From Chloroflexota bacterium (GTDB lineage: Bacteria > Chloroflexota > Dehalococcoidia > Tepidiformales > Tepidiformaceae): a stretch of 64,000 nucleotides of DNA. This document shows positions 24,105-32,436 of the stretch, piece after piece. The notes below the pieces were generated by a model that ran no database searches, had not been told where the DNA came from, and worked only from the letters and a program-made list of their open reading frames with translations. A program made the position numbers and the translations under genes. How positions within the stretch are numbered: the stretch's first letter is position 1; each line of letters opens with the position of its first letter. The stretch covers positions 103,780 through 167,779 of the forward strand of contig JAPOQN010000007.1 in the NCBI GenBank assembly GCA_026710655.1. Reading direction: 5' to 3'.

Positions 24105-26078
24105 TTAGTTGACGATGACCACGTAGGCCTGGTTGCTGCTGAGCGATGTCAGGGTGTTGCCACCCGGCACGTCCGCAGCCTCCGGGAAGTAGCCGTCCCA
24201 GGAGCCGCTGCCGGTGTTGTACGACCAGATGGCCGTCACGCCGTCAGCAGAGCCCGCGGAAGCATCAGCACCGTCGTCGCCGTTCCAGACGACCACGTTC
24301 TGACCCGAAACGAGCTCGTTGTTCCACGTGGCCGCCGGGGCCTCGGGATCCTCTTCAGCCGCAGCGCCGATGGCGATGGTGACGGTGTCCTGGATCGTGG
24401 CACCGGGATGGCCGGCGCGGATCAGGAACACGGCCTCACCCGAACTGAGCGGGGCAAGGTACGTGAACGTCGCACGACCGTCCGAGGTGTTGGCCTTCGC
24501 TTCGGAGGTGGCGCCAGGGAACGGGTCCGCGTTGCCGGAACCCTCGATCTGGATGACCTCGATGGGCACTGCGCCCACACGCACACCCTCGTCGTCAAGG
24601 ACGGTCACGGTGATGGGGGTCGTGCTGAGCGAATCAACGTTCGCCGGAGCGTCGTGCTCGAGGGCGGCGGGTACGCCGCCAACCTGGATCTCGACGTCCA
24701 CCGTGGGAATCGTCGCAGTGACCGCGCCGGCTGCGGTGGCAGTCGCCGCGACGGTGAGCGTGTGAGTGCCACGAGTCGCATCGTTAGCCGTGCCGGCGGG
24801 GTTCGGTGCCGTCACCTGGATGACGCACTTGCCAGCGGTGTTCGTGCCGCTAGGTGTGCTACCAGGCGGGGTGCCAAGGGCTCCCAGGCTCTCGTCAACT
24901 TCAGCCGTGCCTGGGTCGTCCACCGGGTGGTCGCCACAGGCTGGGATGTCGTTGAGCACGCCCGGGAGATTCCGGTCGACGTTGATGTCCTTGGTTACCG
25001 CAATCGCGCTGCTACCCGCAGGAACCTCAGGGCCCCTGATGGCCGGAACCAGCGGATTGGTGTTGTTCACGTCGGCGAACTTGCCCACGGTCGGGTTGCC
25101 GTCCGCGTCGAGGATGGTCACGACGATGAAGGTCGAGCCCCCGATCGCGATCGTGCTCTGGTCGACCTCAGCGCTGATGCTGGCCGGATTGCCATGGATG
25201 ATCACACTGGCGGTGTGGCTGAGACCAGAGGCCTGATGGTGGAAGGAAACCTCGGCCGTACCCGTGCTGCCGTTACCAGTCAGGGTGACGGTGACGGTAC
25301 CCGCAGTGACGTCGTCAGTCGGGTCGGTGGGGGTATTGGCACCGGCGGCTGCCTGGGTTTCCAGAATGCACGAACTGACACTAGGACCGCAGGGGATTGG
25401 GGTGTCGGTCGAATCGGACGGGACAGTCGTGGACGTCAAGACACCTCGGGTGGTGGTCACCAGCACCGACTGGGGATGGAGACCCCGGGCGTTGGCGTCC
25501 ACCAGCTGCACGGTGAGCGTGACATTGGTGGTGCCATCAGCAGGGATCGCAGCTCCCGGCACATAAAGTGCCTTGAACGCCACCGGCGGGTTCGCCGGAC
25601 TGACGCGAATCTCTGCTTCCGTGAAAGTCGTGGAGGGTGTGATACCTCCTGCCGGACGCGCATACTTCTGGACGTAAATGCTGCCCAGAGGCGAGTCACC
25701 GTCGACCTTGACCAGGAGCGATGTGCCCGCTGCGGGATTCACATCACAGGCCGCGTGCCGCAGTGTGCTGGTGTCTGTGCTGACGTAGTCACCGCACCTG
25801 ATGTTCGTGGAGCCGTTGGCAACGAACGTAGCGGTGCCCTCGCTATCCGGGCTGAACCGGTACCGGTCTCCTTCTGCTGACGGGTAGGCCACGACAACAG
25901 TCGTGCCGGGAGGAACAGCGACTACGGGGTCATCCTCAGGCGTAACCGAGATCTGGGCCTCGGCCGTCTGGGTGGTGGAGAGGACGCCGCCGAGAGCGAC
26001 GGCCGCCACCATTGCTACGAGCGCCAGGAGCGCGGCGGACTTCCAGCCGGCGATAGCGCTAATAAGGTTGTTCTTCAA
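24105..26078 (-). CDS. large secreted Ig-like (invasin/Big-type) surface protein
   Basis: A 657-residue protein with a long N-terminus and signal peptide (AALLALVAMVAAVALGGVLS, cut near AEA-Q at about residue 42). It is Thr/Val/Pro-rich with repeated beta-sandwich modules typical of bacterial Ig-like or invasin domains: TTNVTLTVQLVDANARGLHPQ, ASISAEVDQSTIAIGGSTFI and TTPITVTVLDDEGVRVGAVPI. It ends with a separate module (WNNELVSGQNVVVWNGDDG...) seen in other Chloroflexota exported proteins. No membrane anchor is visible. The start is TTG at 26078 with AAGGAG six bases upstream. Codon GC is lower than in housekeeping genes here. Likely role: cell surface or adhesion. Confidence 0.8.
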   Translation of the reverse strand: MKNNLISAIAGWKSAALLALVAMVAAVALGGVLSTTQTAEAQISVTPEDDPVVAVPPGTTVVVAYPSAEGDRYRFSPDSEGTATFVANGSTNIRCGDYVSTDTSTLRHAACDVNPAAGTSLLVKVDGDSPLGSIYVQKYARPAGGITPSTTFTEAEIRVSPANPPVAFKALYVPGAAIPADGTTNVTLTVQLVDANARGLHPQSVLVTTTRGVLTSTTVPSDSTDTPIPCGPSVSSCILETQAAAGANTPTDPTDDVTAGTVTVTLTGNGSTGTAEVSFHHQASGLSHTASVIIHGNPASISAEVDQSTIAIGGSTFIVVTILDADGNPTVGKFADVNNTNPLVPAIRGPEVPAGSSAIAVTKDINVDRNLPGVLNDIPACGDHPVDDPGTAEVDESLGALGTPPGSTPSGTNTAGKCVIQVTAPNPAGTANDATRGTHTLTVAATATAAGAVTATIPTVDVEIQVGGVPAALEHDAPANVDSLSTTPITVTVLDDEGVRVGAVPIEVIQIEGSGNADPFPGATSEAKANTSDGRATFTYLAPLSSGEAVFLIRAGHPGATIQDTVTIAIGAAAEEDPEAPAATWNNELVSGQNVVVWNGDDGADASAGSADGVTAIWSYNTGSGSWDGYFPEAADVPGGNTLTSLSSNQAYVVIVN

Positions 26079-26449
26079 TCCAAGCTCCTTGGAGTTGTGT
26101 GGTGGGCCAGCGGCCCGGGGGCGTGAAACTTCGCGTTAGCTCGTCCCTGGGTGCGCTCCTCCTCTCGTCCCAAAGCTGTGTTGAGGTGCTGAACTTCACA
26201 ACGTCCGAGTGTGGAAAAGGTTACTTATTTCTCCGGAATTCCACCCAGAACGCGCACTGCCCCGATCAACCCACATCCCACCCAGTGTGTCAAGAGAACA
26301 CTACCACTGAGAAAGGACAAATACGGCACTAACTGAGGACTAATTCAGGGAGTCCTACCACGGAGAAAGGAGAGTACACGTCGAGTAGAGAGCAGGAGTA
26401 GGTACACAGAACACTACCACTGAGAAAGGAGAAGAAGGCCGCTAGGGCT
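26079..26449 (-). promoter_or_regulatory. long upstream region of the Ig-like surface gene, with spaced repeats
   Basis: This AT-richer intergenic stretch has no convincing ORF. A 20-base motif around CTACCACTGAGAAAGGA occurs at 26295-26317 and 26408-26432, with a degenerate copy at 26351-26372, spaced 56-57 bases apart. A TTGACA (26293-26288, minus strand) could be a -35 box, but its -10 is poor (GTTGAT). The repeats may be regulator sites or remnants of a tandem repeat. AAGGAG just before the TTG start is the ribosome site. Confidence 0.5.
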
Positions 26450-26640
26450 AGTGACTAGTGGTTAGTGACTGGTGGCTAGCCCCCCACCAACCACCGCCCA
26501 CCGCGAGCTATCCCAACAGCCAACAGCCAACAGCCAACTAGTGACTGGTGGCTAGTGACTGGTGGCTAGTCCCCGCCGCCCCCCCCGCGAGCCATCCCAA
26601 CAGCCAACAGCCAACAGCCACGCGAGCGCAGCTCGCCCCG
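26450..26640. repeat. compound heptamer element 3
   Basis: G/T-type heptamers (agtgact, agtggtt, agtgact, ggtggct at 26450-26477) lead into C/A-type units, then GCGAGCTATCCC and three aacagcc units (26515-26535). G/T units follow again (26540-26567), then GCGAGCCATCCC with another aacagcc run. It finally reaches GCGAGCGCAGCTCGC at about 26621-26636, the core of elements 1 and 2 in reverse. The last part touches the stop codon of the methyltransferase gene. Confidence 0.85.
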
Positions 26641-27447
26641 CTAGCCCCGCCCCAGCGCCGCGTACACGTGGTGCGGCACCGCCATCGGCTCCTCCGGGAA
26701 GCGCTCCGCCAGCATCCGTGCGTGCGCCTCGTCGAAGCGCGCCACCTCGTCCTCGCCCAGCGTCGCCGCCACCCCCGCGCTCGCCCGGATGCGCCCCCGC
26801 CACGCCTCGTGGCTGTACGGAACCGTCACGTCGAACTCGAACACCGCGCAGTCCCCGAACCCCGCCCCCCGCAGCTCGTCGAGCCAGTTGGGGTGGCGGC
26901 CCATGCCGCCCGCCAGCGTCCACGCCGGGTTGGCCGCCAGGATCAGCCCCTCCGTCGCCTCCGGGATGCTCCCCGGCAGCGGCAGCCAGTCGAGCGAGCA
27001 GATGACGAGGTGCCCCCCGCCTGCAAGCAGCCGCCGCGCCTCCGCGATCGCGCGGGGCCGGTCGAACCACCACCAGGCCTGCCCCGCGATCACCAGCCCC
27101 GCCTCCCCCGATGGCAGCCCCGTCTCCTCCGCCGTCGCCCGCACGTACCGCACGCTCACCCCCGCCTCCGCGTCCAGCGCCCGCGCCTGCTCCGCCATCG
27201 CCTCCGAGGGGTCCACCCCCGTCACCGCCGCCCCCCGCCGTGCGAGGCTGCGCGCCACCGCCCCCGTGCCCGTCCCTAGGTCCACCGCCACGCTCCCCGC
27301 GATGCGCACGCCGTGCGCCTCCAGCAGGTCGTAGAACCGCTCCGGGAGGCTCGCGCGGTGAGTCGCGTAGTCCGAGGCCGTCCTGCCGAAGTCCACGCCC
27401 GACATCAGGCGCGCCTGGTCGCCGGTATTCTCCGCGTCTTCGGTCAC
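26641..27447 (-). CDS. class I SAM-dependent methyltransferase
   Basis: A 268-residue Methyltransf_11-type protein. Motif I is VAVDLGTGTGAVARSLARRG, motif II VTGVDPSEAMAEQAR and motif III near GLVIAGQAWWWFDRPRAIAEARRLL, as in small-molecule methyltransferases of the UbiE/BTA group. The start chosen is GTG 27447, with GGGGAGG about six bases upstream; the longer TTG start at 27468 lies in the repeat. Substrate unknown. The gene is bracketed by heptamer elements and stands alone, suggesting mobility or later insertion. Confidence 0.83.
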   Translation of the reverse strand: MTEDAENTGDQARLMSGVDFGRTASDYATHRASLPERFYDLLEAHGVRIAGSVAVDLGTGTGAVARSLARRGAAVTGVDPSEAMAEQARALDAEAGVSVRYVRATAEETGLPSGEAGLVIAGQAWWWFDRPRAIAEARRLLAGGGHLVICSLDWLPLPGSIPEATEGLILAANPAWTLAGGMGRHPNWLDELRGAGFGDCAVFEFDVTVPYSHEAWRGRIRASAGVAATLGEDEVARFDEAHARMLAERFPEEPMAVPHHVYAALGRG

Positions 27448-27470
27448 GCCAGCCTCCCCCACAGCCAACT

Positions 27471-27595
27471 AGTGGCTGGTGGTTAGTGACTAGTGGTTAG
27501 TCCCCGCCCCCGTCCCCACCAACCACCGACCACCGCGAGCTATCCCAACAGCCAACAGCCAACAGCCAACAGCCAACTACCCACTATCCACCACC
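27471..27595. repeat. compound heptamer element 4, overlapping the secDF 3' end
   Basis: G/T heptamers agtggct, ggtggtt, agtgact and agtggtt (27471-27498) come first. Next are a C-rich gap, aaccacc/gaccacc, GCGAGCTATCCC, four aacagcc units from 27546, and then aactacccactatccacc. It shares GCGAGCTATCCC-(AACAGCC)n with element 3. The last units encode the final residues and stop codon of secDF on the minus strand. Confidence 0.85.
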
Positions 27596-30051
27596 ACCCC
27601 CCGCGGCTCGCCCTCGCCCCTCGATGGCGATCGCCCGAAGAACCGTCCGATGTCGTGGTTCTCCCACGCCACCAGCACCTGCGCGGCCACGAAGATGCTG
27701 CTGTACGTCCCCGCGATCACGCCCACCAGCAGCACCAGCAGGAAGTTCTGGATGGTCACGCCCCCGATCAGGAACATCGCGATGATCGTCAGCACCGTCA
27801 CGAACGACGTGTTGATCGAACGCACCAGCGACTCCGTCAGGCTCACGTTCACCGCCTCCGCGAACGGCACGAACGCGTCCCGCGAGGTCACCTCGCGTAC
27901 GCGGTCGAACACCACGATCGTGTCGTGAACGGAGAAGCCGATCACCGTCAGGATCGCCACGATGAAGGCCGTGTCCACCTCCACGCCCCCCACCTTCGCC
28001 AGCAGCGAGAACAGCCCCAGCACGATCACCGAGTCGTGGACCAGCGCGATCACCGCGCACAGGCCGTACCGCCACGCCGCCCGCTGCCGCCGGAACGCGA
28101 ACGCCACGTAGATCAGGATCGCCACCGCCGCCGCCACCACTGCCAGCGTCGCGTCCCGCGCGATCTCCGTCGAGACCGTCCCCGAGACGGTCGCGAAGTC
28201 GAGCCGCTGCACCGGCCCGAACTCCTCCTCCAGCGCCACGATGATCTCGTCGATCTCGCCCGGCGGCACCGGCCCCTCCGCCGCCGTCAGGGGCGGCGCC
28301 CCCTCCAGCTCCACCGTCCGCACCAGGTACGTGTTGAACCCCGCCCCCTGCACCTTCGCTTGCTCGTGCCCGAGCCGGGCCAGCGCATCGCGCAGCTCGT
28401 CCGGCTCCACCACCCGCACGGGCTCGGCCGCTTCCGGCTCCGCCGCCCCCTCCCCGGACGCCTGTTCGCCCTCCACGGGCGGCGTTTCCTGCGCGAACTG
28501 GAGCGTGAACGTCGACCCGCCCGTGAACTCGATGCCCGCCTTCAGCGAGGGCGGTATCACCAGCGTCACCACTGCCGCGATGAACACGACCAGCGAGAGC
28601 CCCAGCGTGAACCAGCGCCGCTGGGCGAACGCAATGAACGTCGAGCGTGGAGCCGCCGGGGCCGCTTCCCCCTCGTCCTCGTCCTCTCCCCCCGCGGCAA
28701 GGCTCTCGGCGTTGAACAGCCAGCGTGAGCGCGCGAAGCGCGTTCCCACGAACATCCGCAGGAACGTCCGCGTCACCACGATCGCCGAGAACATGCTCAC
28801 GGCCACGCCGATCGCCAGCGTGATCGCGAACCCCCGTACGAACGACGCCCCGAACTGGTCGCCGAACCAGAACAGGATCGCGCAGGTGATGAACGTCGCC
28901 ACGTTCGAGTCCCGGATCGAAGGCCACGCCCGCCGGAAGCCCGTCTCGATCGCCGCCGCCAGCGGCCGGCCCCGGCGTAACTCCTCCTTCATCCGTTCGA
29001 AGATGAGGATGTTGGCGTCGACCGCCATGCCCACCGAGAGGATGAACGCCGCGATCCCCGAGAGCGTCAGCGTGACCGGCCACATCTTGAACACCGTCAG
29101 CGTGATCAGCGCGTAGACGATCAACGCGAACGCCGCCAGCACGCCCGGCAGGCGGTAGTACAGGATCATGAAGGCCAGCACCGCCAGCAGACCGATCTCG
29201 GCCGCGTTCACCGAGTCCTTCACCGAGTCGTCGCCCAGCGAGGCGCTCACCTCGTTCGCCTGGATCGTTCGCAGCGGCACCGGCAGGGCGCCCGCGTTCA
29301 GCTGTCGCGAGAGGTCGTTCGCTTCCGTGAAGCTCCGCAGTCCCGTGATCGACCCGACATCCTCGATCACGCCCTGCACGGTCGCGTTCGAGATCTGCTC
29401 GGTGTCGAGGTAGACGAGGAGCTGGCGCTGTGCGTCCCCCTGCGGGAACTGCAGCGCCCGCGTCGTGATCTGGCGCATGAGCTCGTTGCCCACGCCCGTC
29501 GTCTCGAAGTTCACCGAGAAAGTCGTGCCCCGCCGCTCGGCGAACGTGTTGCTCTTCAGGTGCTGGCCCGTCATCTGGATCTCGACCCCGTCGACGATCC
29601 CCGTCGCCGGCACAAGCTGCCCCGCGTCGTTGAAGACGAAATACGAAAGCGAGGCCGTCCGCCCGATCAGTCGCTCCGCGTCGGGAAGGCTCATCCCCGG
29701 CACCTGCACGTCCAGCCGGTTGCCGCTCGCGATCTGGATCTGCGGCTCCACCACGCCGAACGCGTCCACGCGCCGCTCAATCACCTCTTTGGCGATCTCC
29801 AGCGATTCGGTCAGGTCGCCCTCGTAGCCGGGGGGCGGCTCCGCCTGCAGCACCAGGTGTGCGCCCCCCTGCAGGTCAAGGCCCAGGCGCATCGTGCGGC
29901 GCTCGTAGTCGCCCACGCTGAAGCCCCGCCCCTCGGGCCAGAAGTCGCCGGGCAGGTAGCGGCTGGGCGCGCTCGGCCAGACCACGAGCAGGCAGAACAC
30001 GCTGGCCGCGAGAATCCCGAAGAAAACCAGGCTCGTGGAGGGATTACGCAT
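27577..30051 (-). CDS. secDF: protein translocase subunit SecDF (fused)
   Basis: An 824-residue fusion of SecD (about 1-400) and SecF (about 470-824), the proton-driven motor of Sec export. SecD has LGLDLQGGAHLVLQ after the first membrane helix, IASGNRLDVQVPGM and, in the membrane part, VGMAVDANILIFERMKEEL. SecF has IEFTGGSTFTLQF and GFSVHDTIVVFDRVREV. Roughly 12 membrane segments are visible. The last residues VVVDSG and the stop are encoded by a heptamer array, so the native C-terminus has been altered. It overlaps yajC by eight bases. Confidence 0.95.
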   Translation of the reverse strand: MRNPSTSLVFFGILAASVFCLLVVWPSAPSRYLPGDFWPEGRGFSVGDYERRTMRLGLDLQGGAHLVLQAEPPPGYEGDLTESLEIAKEVIERRVDAFGVVEPQIQIASGNRLDVQVPGMSLPDAERLIGRTASLSYFVFNDAGQLVPATGIVDGVEIQMTGQHLKSNTFAERRGTTFSVNFETTGVGNELMRQITTRALQFPQGDAQRQLLVYLDTEQISNATVQGVIEDVGSITGLRSFTEANDLSRQLNAGALPVPLRTIQANEVSASLGDDSVKDSVNAAEIGLLAVLAFMILYYRLPGVLAAFALIVYALITLTVFKMWPVTLTLSGIAAFILSVGMAVDANILIFERMKEELRRGRPLAAAIETGFRRAWPSIRDSNVATFITCAILFWFGDQFGASFVRGFAITLAIGVAVSMFSAIVVTRTFLRMFVGTRFARSRWLFNAESLAAGGEDEDEGEAAPAAPRSTFIAFAQRRWFTLGLSLVVFIAAVVTLVIPPSLKAGIEFTGGSTFTLQFAQETPPVEGEQASGEGAAEPEAAEPVRVVEPDELRDALARLGHEQAKVQGAGFNTYLVRTVELEGAPPLTAAEGPVPPGEIDEIIVALEEEFGPVQRLDFATVSGTVSTEIARDATLAVVAAAVAILIYVAFAFRRQRAAWRYGLCAVIALVHDSVIVLGLFSLLAKVGGVEVDTAFIVAILTVIGFSVHDTIVVFDRVREVTSRDAFVPFAEAVNVSLTESLVRSINTSFVTVLTIIAMFLIGGVTIQNFLLVLLVGVIAGTYSSIFVAAQVLVAWENHDIGRFFGRSPSRGEGEPRGVVVDSG

Positions 30052-30394
30052 GCGGGTCGCCGGTCTCGCCGGCGCCAGCCGTCACCGTCTCGAGTGCCTC
30101 CTCGGAGGCGGGCTCCAGGGTCGTCAGCCGCCGCTCGATGGCGTCGGTCAGTGCGCGCACGTTGACTCCGGGCGCGATCTCCAGGATCAGCTCAGTCGGT
30201 CCGTCCGCCGGTGTCTGCACGTCCTTCACCTCGGCGATGATCCCGCCCGTCGTCACCACTTCGTCGCCGATCTGCAGCTCGCGCACGGCCTTCTTGCGCT
30301 GCCGCTGCTGCTTCTGCACCGGCTGCAGCAGGATGAAGTAGAACGCGGCCACGGCAAGCACCGTGTAGAAGATGACACTAAACATCACGGCCAT
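30044..30394 (-). CDS. yajC: preprotein translocase accessory protein YajC
   Basis: A 116-residue single-pass membrane protein. One N-terminal helix (VIFYTVLAVAAFYFILLQPV) is followed by QKQQRQRKKAVRELQIGDEVVTTGGIIAEV, the hallmark of YajC. The C-terminal tail is acidic. It overlaps secDF and shares its transcript. ATG 30394 is used; ATG 30385 is an alternative. Confidence 0.93.
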   Translation of the reverse strand: MAVMFSVIFYTVLAVAAFYFILLQPVQKQQRQRKKAVRELQIGDEVVTTGGIIAEVKDVQTPADGPTELILEIAPGVNVRALTDAIERRLTTLEPASEEALETVTAGAGETGDPHA

Positions 30395-30413
30395 GGCAGT
30401 ACCCCGGACCTGG

Positions 30414-31295
30414 CTACTTGGCGTTCAGGCGTTCGAGAGATTGCCGCGCCAGCGCGAGAGCGGTCGCGCGATCGTCAACCTCACCCGCCAGCTGAGCCTC
30501 GCGCACCGATGTTAGGACAGCCCCCAGAAGCGGTCCACTTGGCAGCCCCAGCTCCCGCATCAACTCCTCGCCGTCCAGCAGCGCCGGCTCCTCCTCCCGG
30601 AGCGCCTCCGCCGTGCGCGTCACGATGTGCCCGAGGAAGGCGATGTGCCGTTCGAAGTGCTCGCGGCGATACGCCGGTCCGCGCGTCGCCATGCCGTCCG
30701 CCAGCTGCAGCAGCAGGAGTGGGAGCGTCTGCCCGTCCAGGTCCCGTGCGAAGCGCCGCAGGGCGCGGTCGCTCGGCGGCCACGACCGCGCGAACTCCCC
30801 CGGCCGCAGGTGGTAGCGCACCATCGTCGTCACAAAGTCGATGCTCTCCCGCTCGAATCCCAGCGCCGCCAGCCGCCCCTCCAGCAGCTCCGCCCCCACC
30901 GGCCCGTGCCGCGGGAATCGCAGCCGCCCCTCCCTCACTTCGGCGGTCCGCGGCTTTGCGATGTCGTGTACCAGGCACGAGAGCCGCAGCAGGTGCATCA
31001 GCGGCCGTCCGTCGATCTCGCGTTGCAGCCACTCCCCCACCCCGATCTCCGGCGAGGGATCGGGCATCCGCAGCCCCTCCACCCCCTCCCCCAGCGCCCG
31101 GTCGAGCGCCCCCACCGCCGAGAAGTTGTGCTCCAGCACGGTGTAGTGGTGCAGCGCGGGCTGCTCGAACCCCCGCCCCTCCTCGAGCTCCGGCAGCAGC
31201 GCCGAGGTCAGCTTCCCCTCCGCATCGAGCACGCGCAGGCACGCCTCCGCGTCTTCACGCGCCATCGCATCAAGGAGTGCCCGGGGAGGTGTCAC
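30414..31295 (-). CDS. HD-domain protein resembling the C-terminal half of CCA-adding enzymes
   Basis: A 293-residue protein. LLPELEEGRGFEQPALHHYTVLEHNF and RLSCLVHDIAKPRT carry the histidines and HD doublet of the phosphohydrolase domain. The spacing and the R-H-G-P-V-G-A-E-L segment are those found after the nucleotidyltransferase head in poly(A) polymerase/CCA-adding proteins. That head, with its DxD site, is absent here. It is therefore a headless paralogue, perhaps a 2',3'-cyclic phosphodiesterase or nucleotide hydrolase. It follows yajC (upstream on this strand) by about 20 bases. Confidence 0.75.
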   Translation of the reverse strand: MTPPRALLDAMAREDAEACLRVLDAEGKLTSALLPELEEGRGFEQPALHHYTVLEHNFSAVGALDRALGEGVEGLRMPDPSPEIGVGEWLQREIDGRPLMHLLRLSCLVHDIAKPRTAEVREGRLRFPRHGPVGAELLEGRLAALGFERESIDFVTTMVRYHLRPGEFARSWPPSDRALRRFARDLDGQTLPLLLLQLADGMATRGPAYRREHFERHIAFLGHIVTRTAEALREEEPALLDGEELMRELGLPSGPLLGAVLTSVREAQLAGEVDDRATALALARQSLERLNAK

Positions 31296-31320
31296 CCGAG
31301 CAGTCTACCGCCGCTCCGGG

Positions 31321-32223
31321 CTACGCCCGTGGGTGCGCCTGGTCGTACTGCTCTCGCTTCTGCTGGTCCGTCAGCTGCGTATAGATCTGCGTCGTCGAGA
31401 TGCTCGCGTGGCCGAGCGCCTCCTGCACGTTCCGCAGGGGCATACCGCCCGAGAGCATGTGCGTGGCGTAGGTGTGCCGCAGCGTGTGCGGCGTGATCCC
31501 GTCCAGACCCACCTCACGCGCGTAGTTCTTCAGGATCAGCCAGAACCCCTGGCGCGTCAGGCGCCCGCCCCGTCGATTCACGAACAGCGCCGCCTCGTTC
31601 CGGTTCCGAACCATCTTTGGCCGCACATGGAAGATGTACTGCCGCAGTTCGTCCACGGCCCGGTGGTAGAGCGGCAGCGCCCGCTCCTGGTCGCCCTTGC
31701 CGATGCCCCGCACCGTCACGGGGTCGCTTTCCAGCGCCACGTGCCCCACGTCCAGCGAGACCAGTTCGGTTACGCGCATACCCGTCGCGTAGGCCATCTC
31801 CAGCATCGCCTTGTCGCGTTGCGCCACCGGTGTGCTCTTGCGTGCGGGTTGCTCCAGCAGTTCGTCCACTTCTTCGGCTGTCAGCGTGCGCGGGAGCGCC
31901 TTCCCCACCTGCGGGGAACGCAGATCCTCCGTCGGATCGCACGTCAGGATGCCTTCCGCCGCCATAAAGCTGAAGAACGACTTCACGGCCGCCACTTTCC
32001 GCGCCACCGTCGCCGCCTTGTAGCGCCGCTCCCGCAGTTCTTCGACGAAGGTCAGCAGCATCTGATCCGTGATCGCCTCCCACGAGGCGCCGGTTTCGAC
32101 CCCCTGCAGGGCAACGCTCTTCTCGAACTGGGCAAGGTCGCTGCGGTAGGCCGAGATCGTGTTTTCGGAAGCGTTTTTCTCTACGGCCAGGAATGTAAGG
32201 AACTCACCGATACGGGAATCCAT
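31321..32223 (-). CDS. xerD: tyrosine recombinase XerC/XerD
   Basis: A 300-residue site-specific recombinase. The N-terminal SAM-like DNA-binding part starts FLTFLAVEKNASENTISAY. Catalytic residues lie in ATGMRVTELVSL (Arg I), HTLRHTYATHML (His-x-x-Arg) and LGHASISTTQIYTQL (His and nucleophile Tyr). Length and lack of flanking mobile genes suggest the chromosomal dimer-resolution enzyme rather than an integrase. GGAGGGGGA lies about eight bases before the ATG. XerC versus XerD cannot be separated by eye. Confidence 0.9.
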   Translation of the reverse strand: MDSRIGEFLTFLAVEKNASENTISAYRSDLAQFEKSVALQGVETGASWEAITDQMLLTFVEELRERRYKAATVARKVAAVKSFFSFMAAEGILTCDPTEDLRSPQVGKALPRTLTAEEVDELLEQPARKSTPVAQRDKAMLEMAYATGMRVTELVSLDVGHVALESDPVTVRGIGKGDQERALPLYHRAVDELRQYIFHVRPKMVRNRNEAALFVNRRGGRLTRQGFWLILKNYAREVGLDGITPHTLRHTYATHMLSGGMPLRNVQEALGHASISTTQIYTQLTDQQKREQYDQAHPRA

Positions 32224-32306
32224 CCAGGGTCCCCCTCCAGGACAGGGTGGAGCAACGTGCAGGCTGCGGGGGCCTGATACTAGGCGTACGCCGCCCGCTT
32301 CGCCAC

Positions 32307-32337
32307 ACGAAATCCCGTCTTCCGGTGAAGATTTCGT
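32307..32337. other. interrupted stem-loop between tyrS and the xer gene
   Basis: ACGAAATC and GATTTCGT pair as an 8-bp outer stem, with TTC-cggt-GAA closing the tip across a bulge. It lies in the 213-base gap between tyrS and the recombinase gene. It could end tyrS transcription or be an operator. There is no U-run. A perfect GGCGTACGCC palindrome lies nearby at 32283-32292. Nothing else is recognised in this gap. Confidence 0.35.
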
Positions 32338-32436
32338 AGGGAAGAGAGCGGCCTGTCCGCGCGCTCACGAAGTGGATTCCAATTGTCATTGGACCCAGTC
32401 GAAATCGCGGTAGAACCCCGGTAATAATGTACCCTG

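Noticed and set aside
24003..25880. 625-codon plus-strand frame across the Ig-like surface gene
   Set aside because: The opposite strand encodes a protein with a signal peptide and Ig-like modules and has a good ribosome site. The plus frame is Arg/Gly-rich without motifs.
31321..32223. Tyrosine recombinase as integrase of a mobile island
   Set aside because: Length, motif set and neighbours (tyrS, HD protein) fit chromosomal XerC/XerD. No attachment-like repeats or cargo genes flank it.
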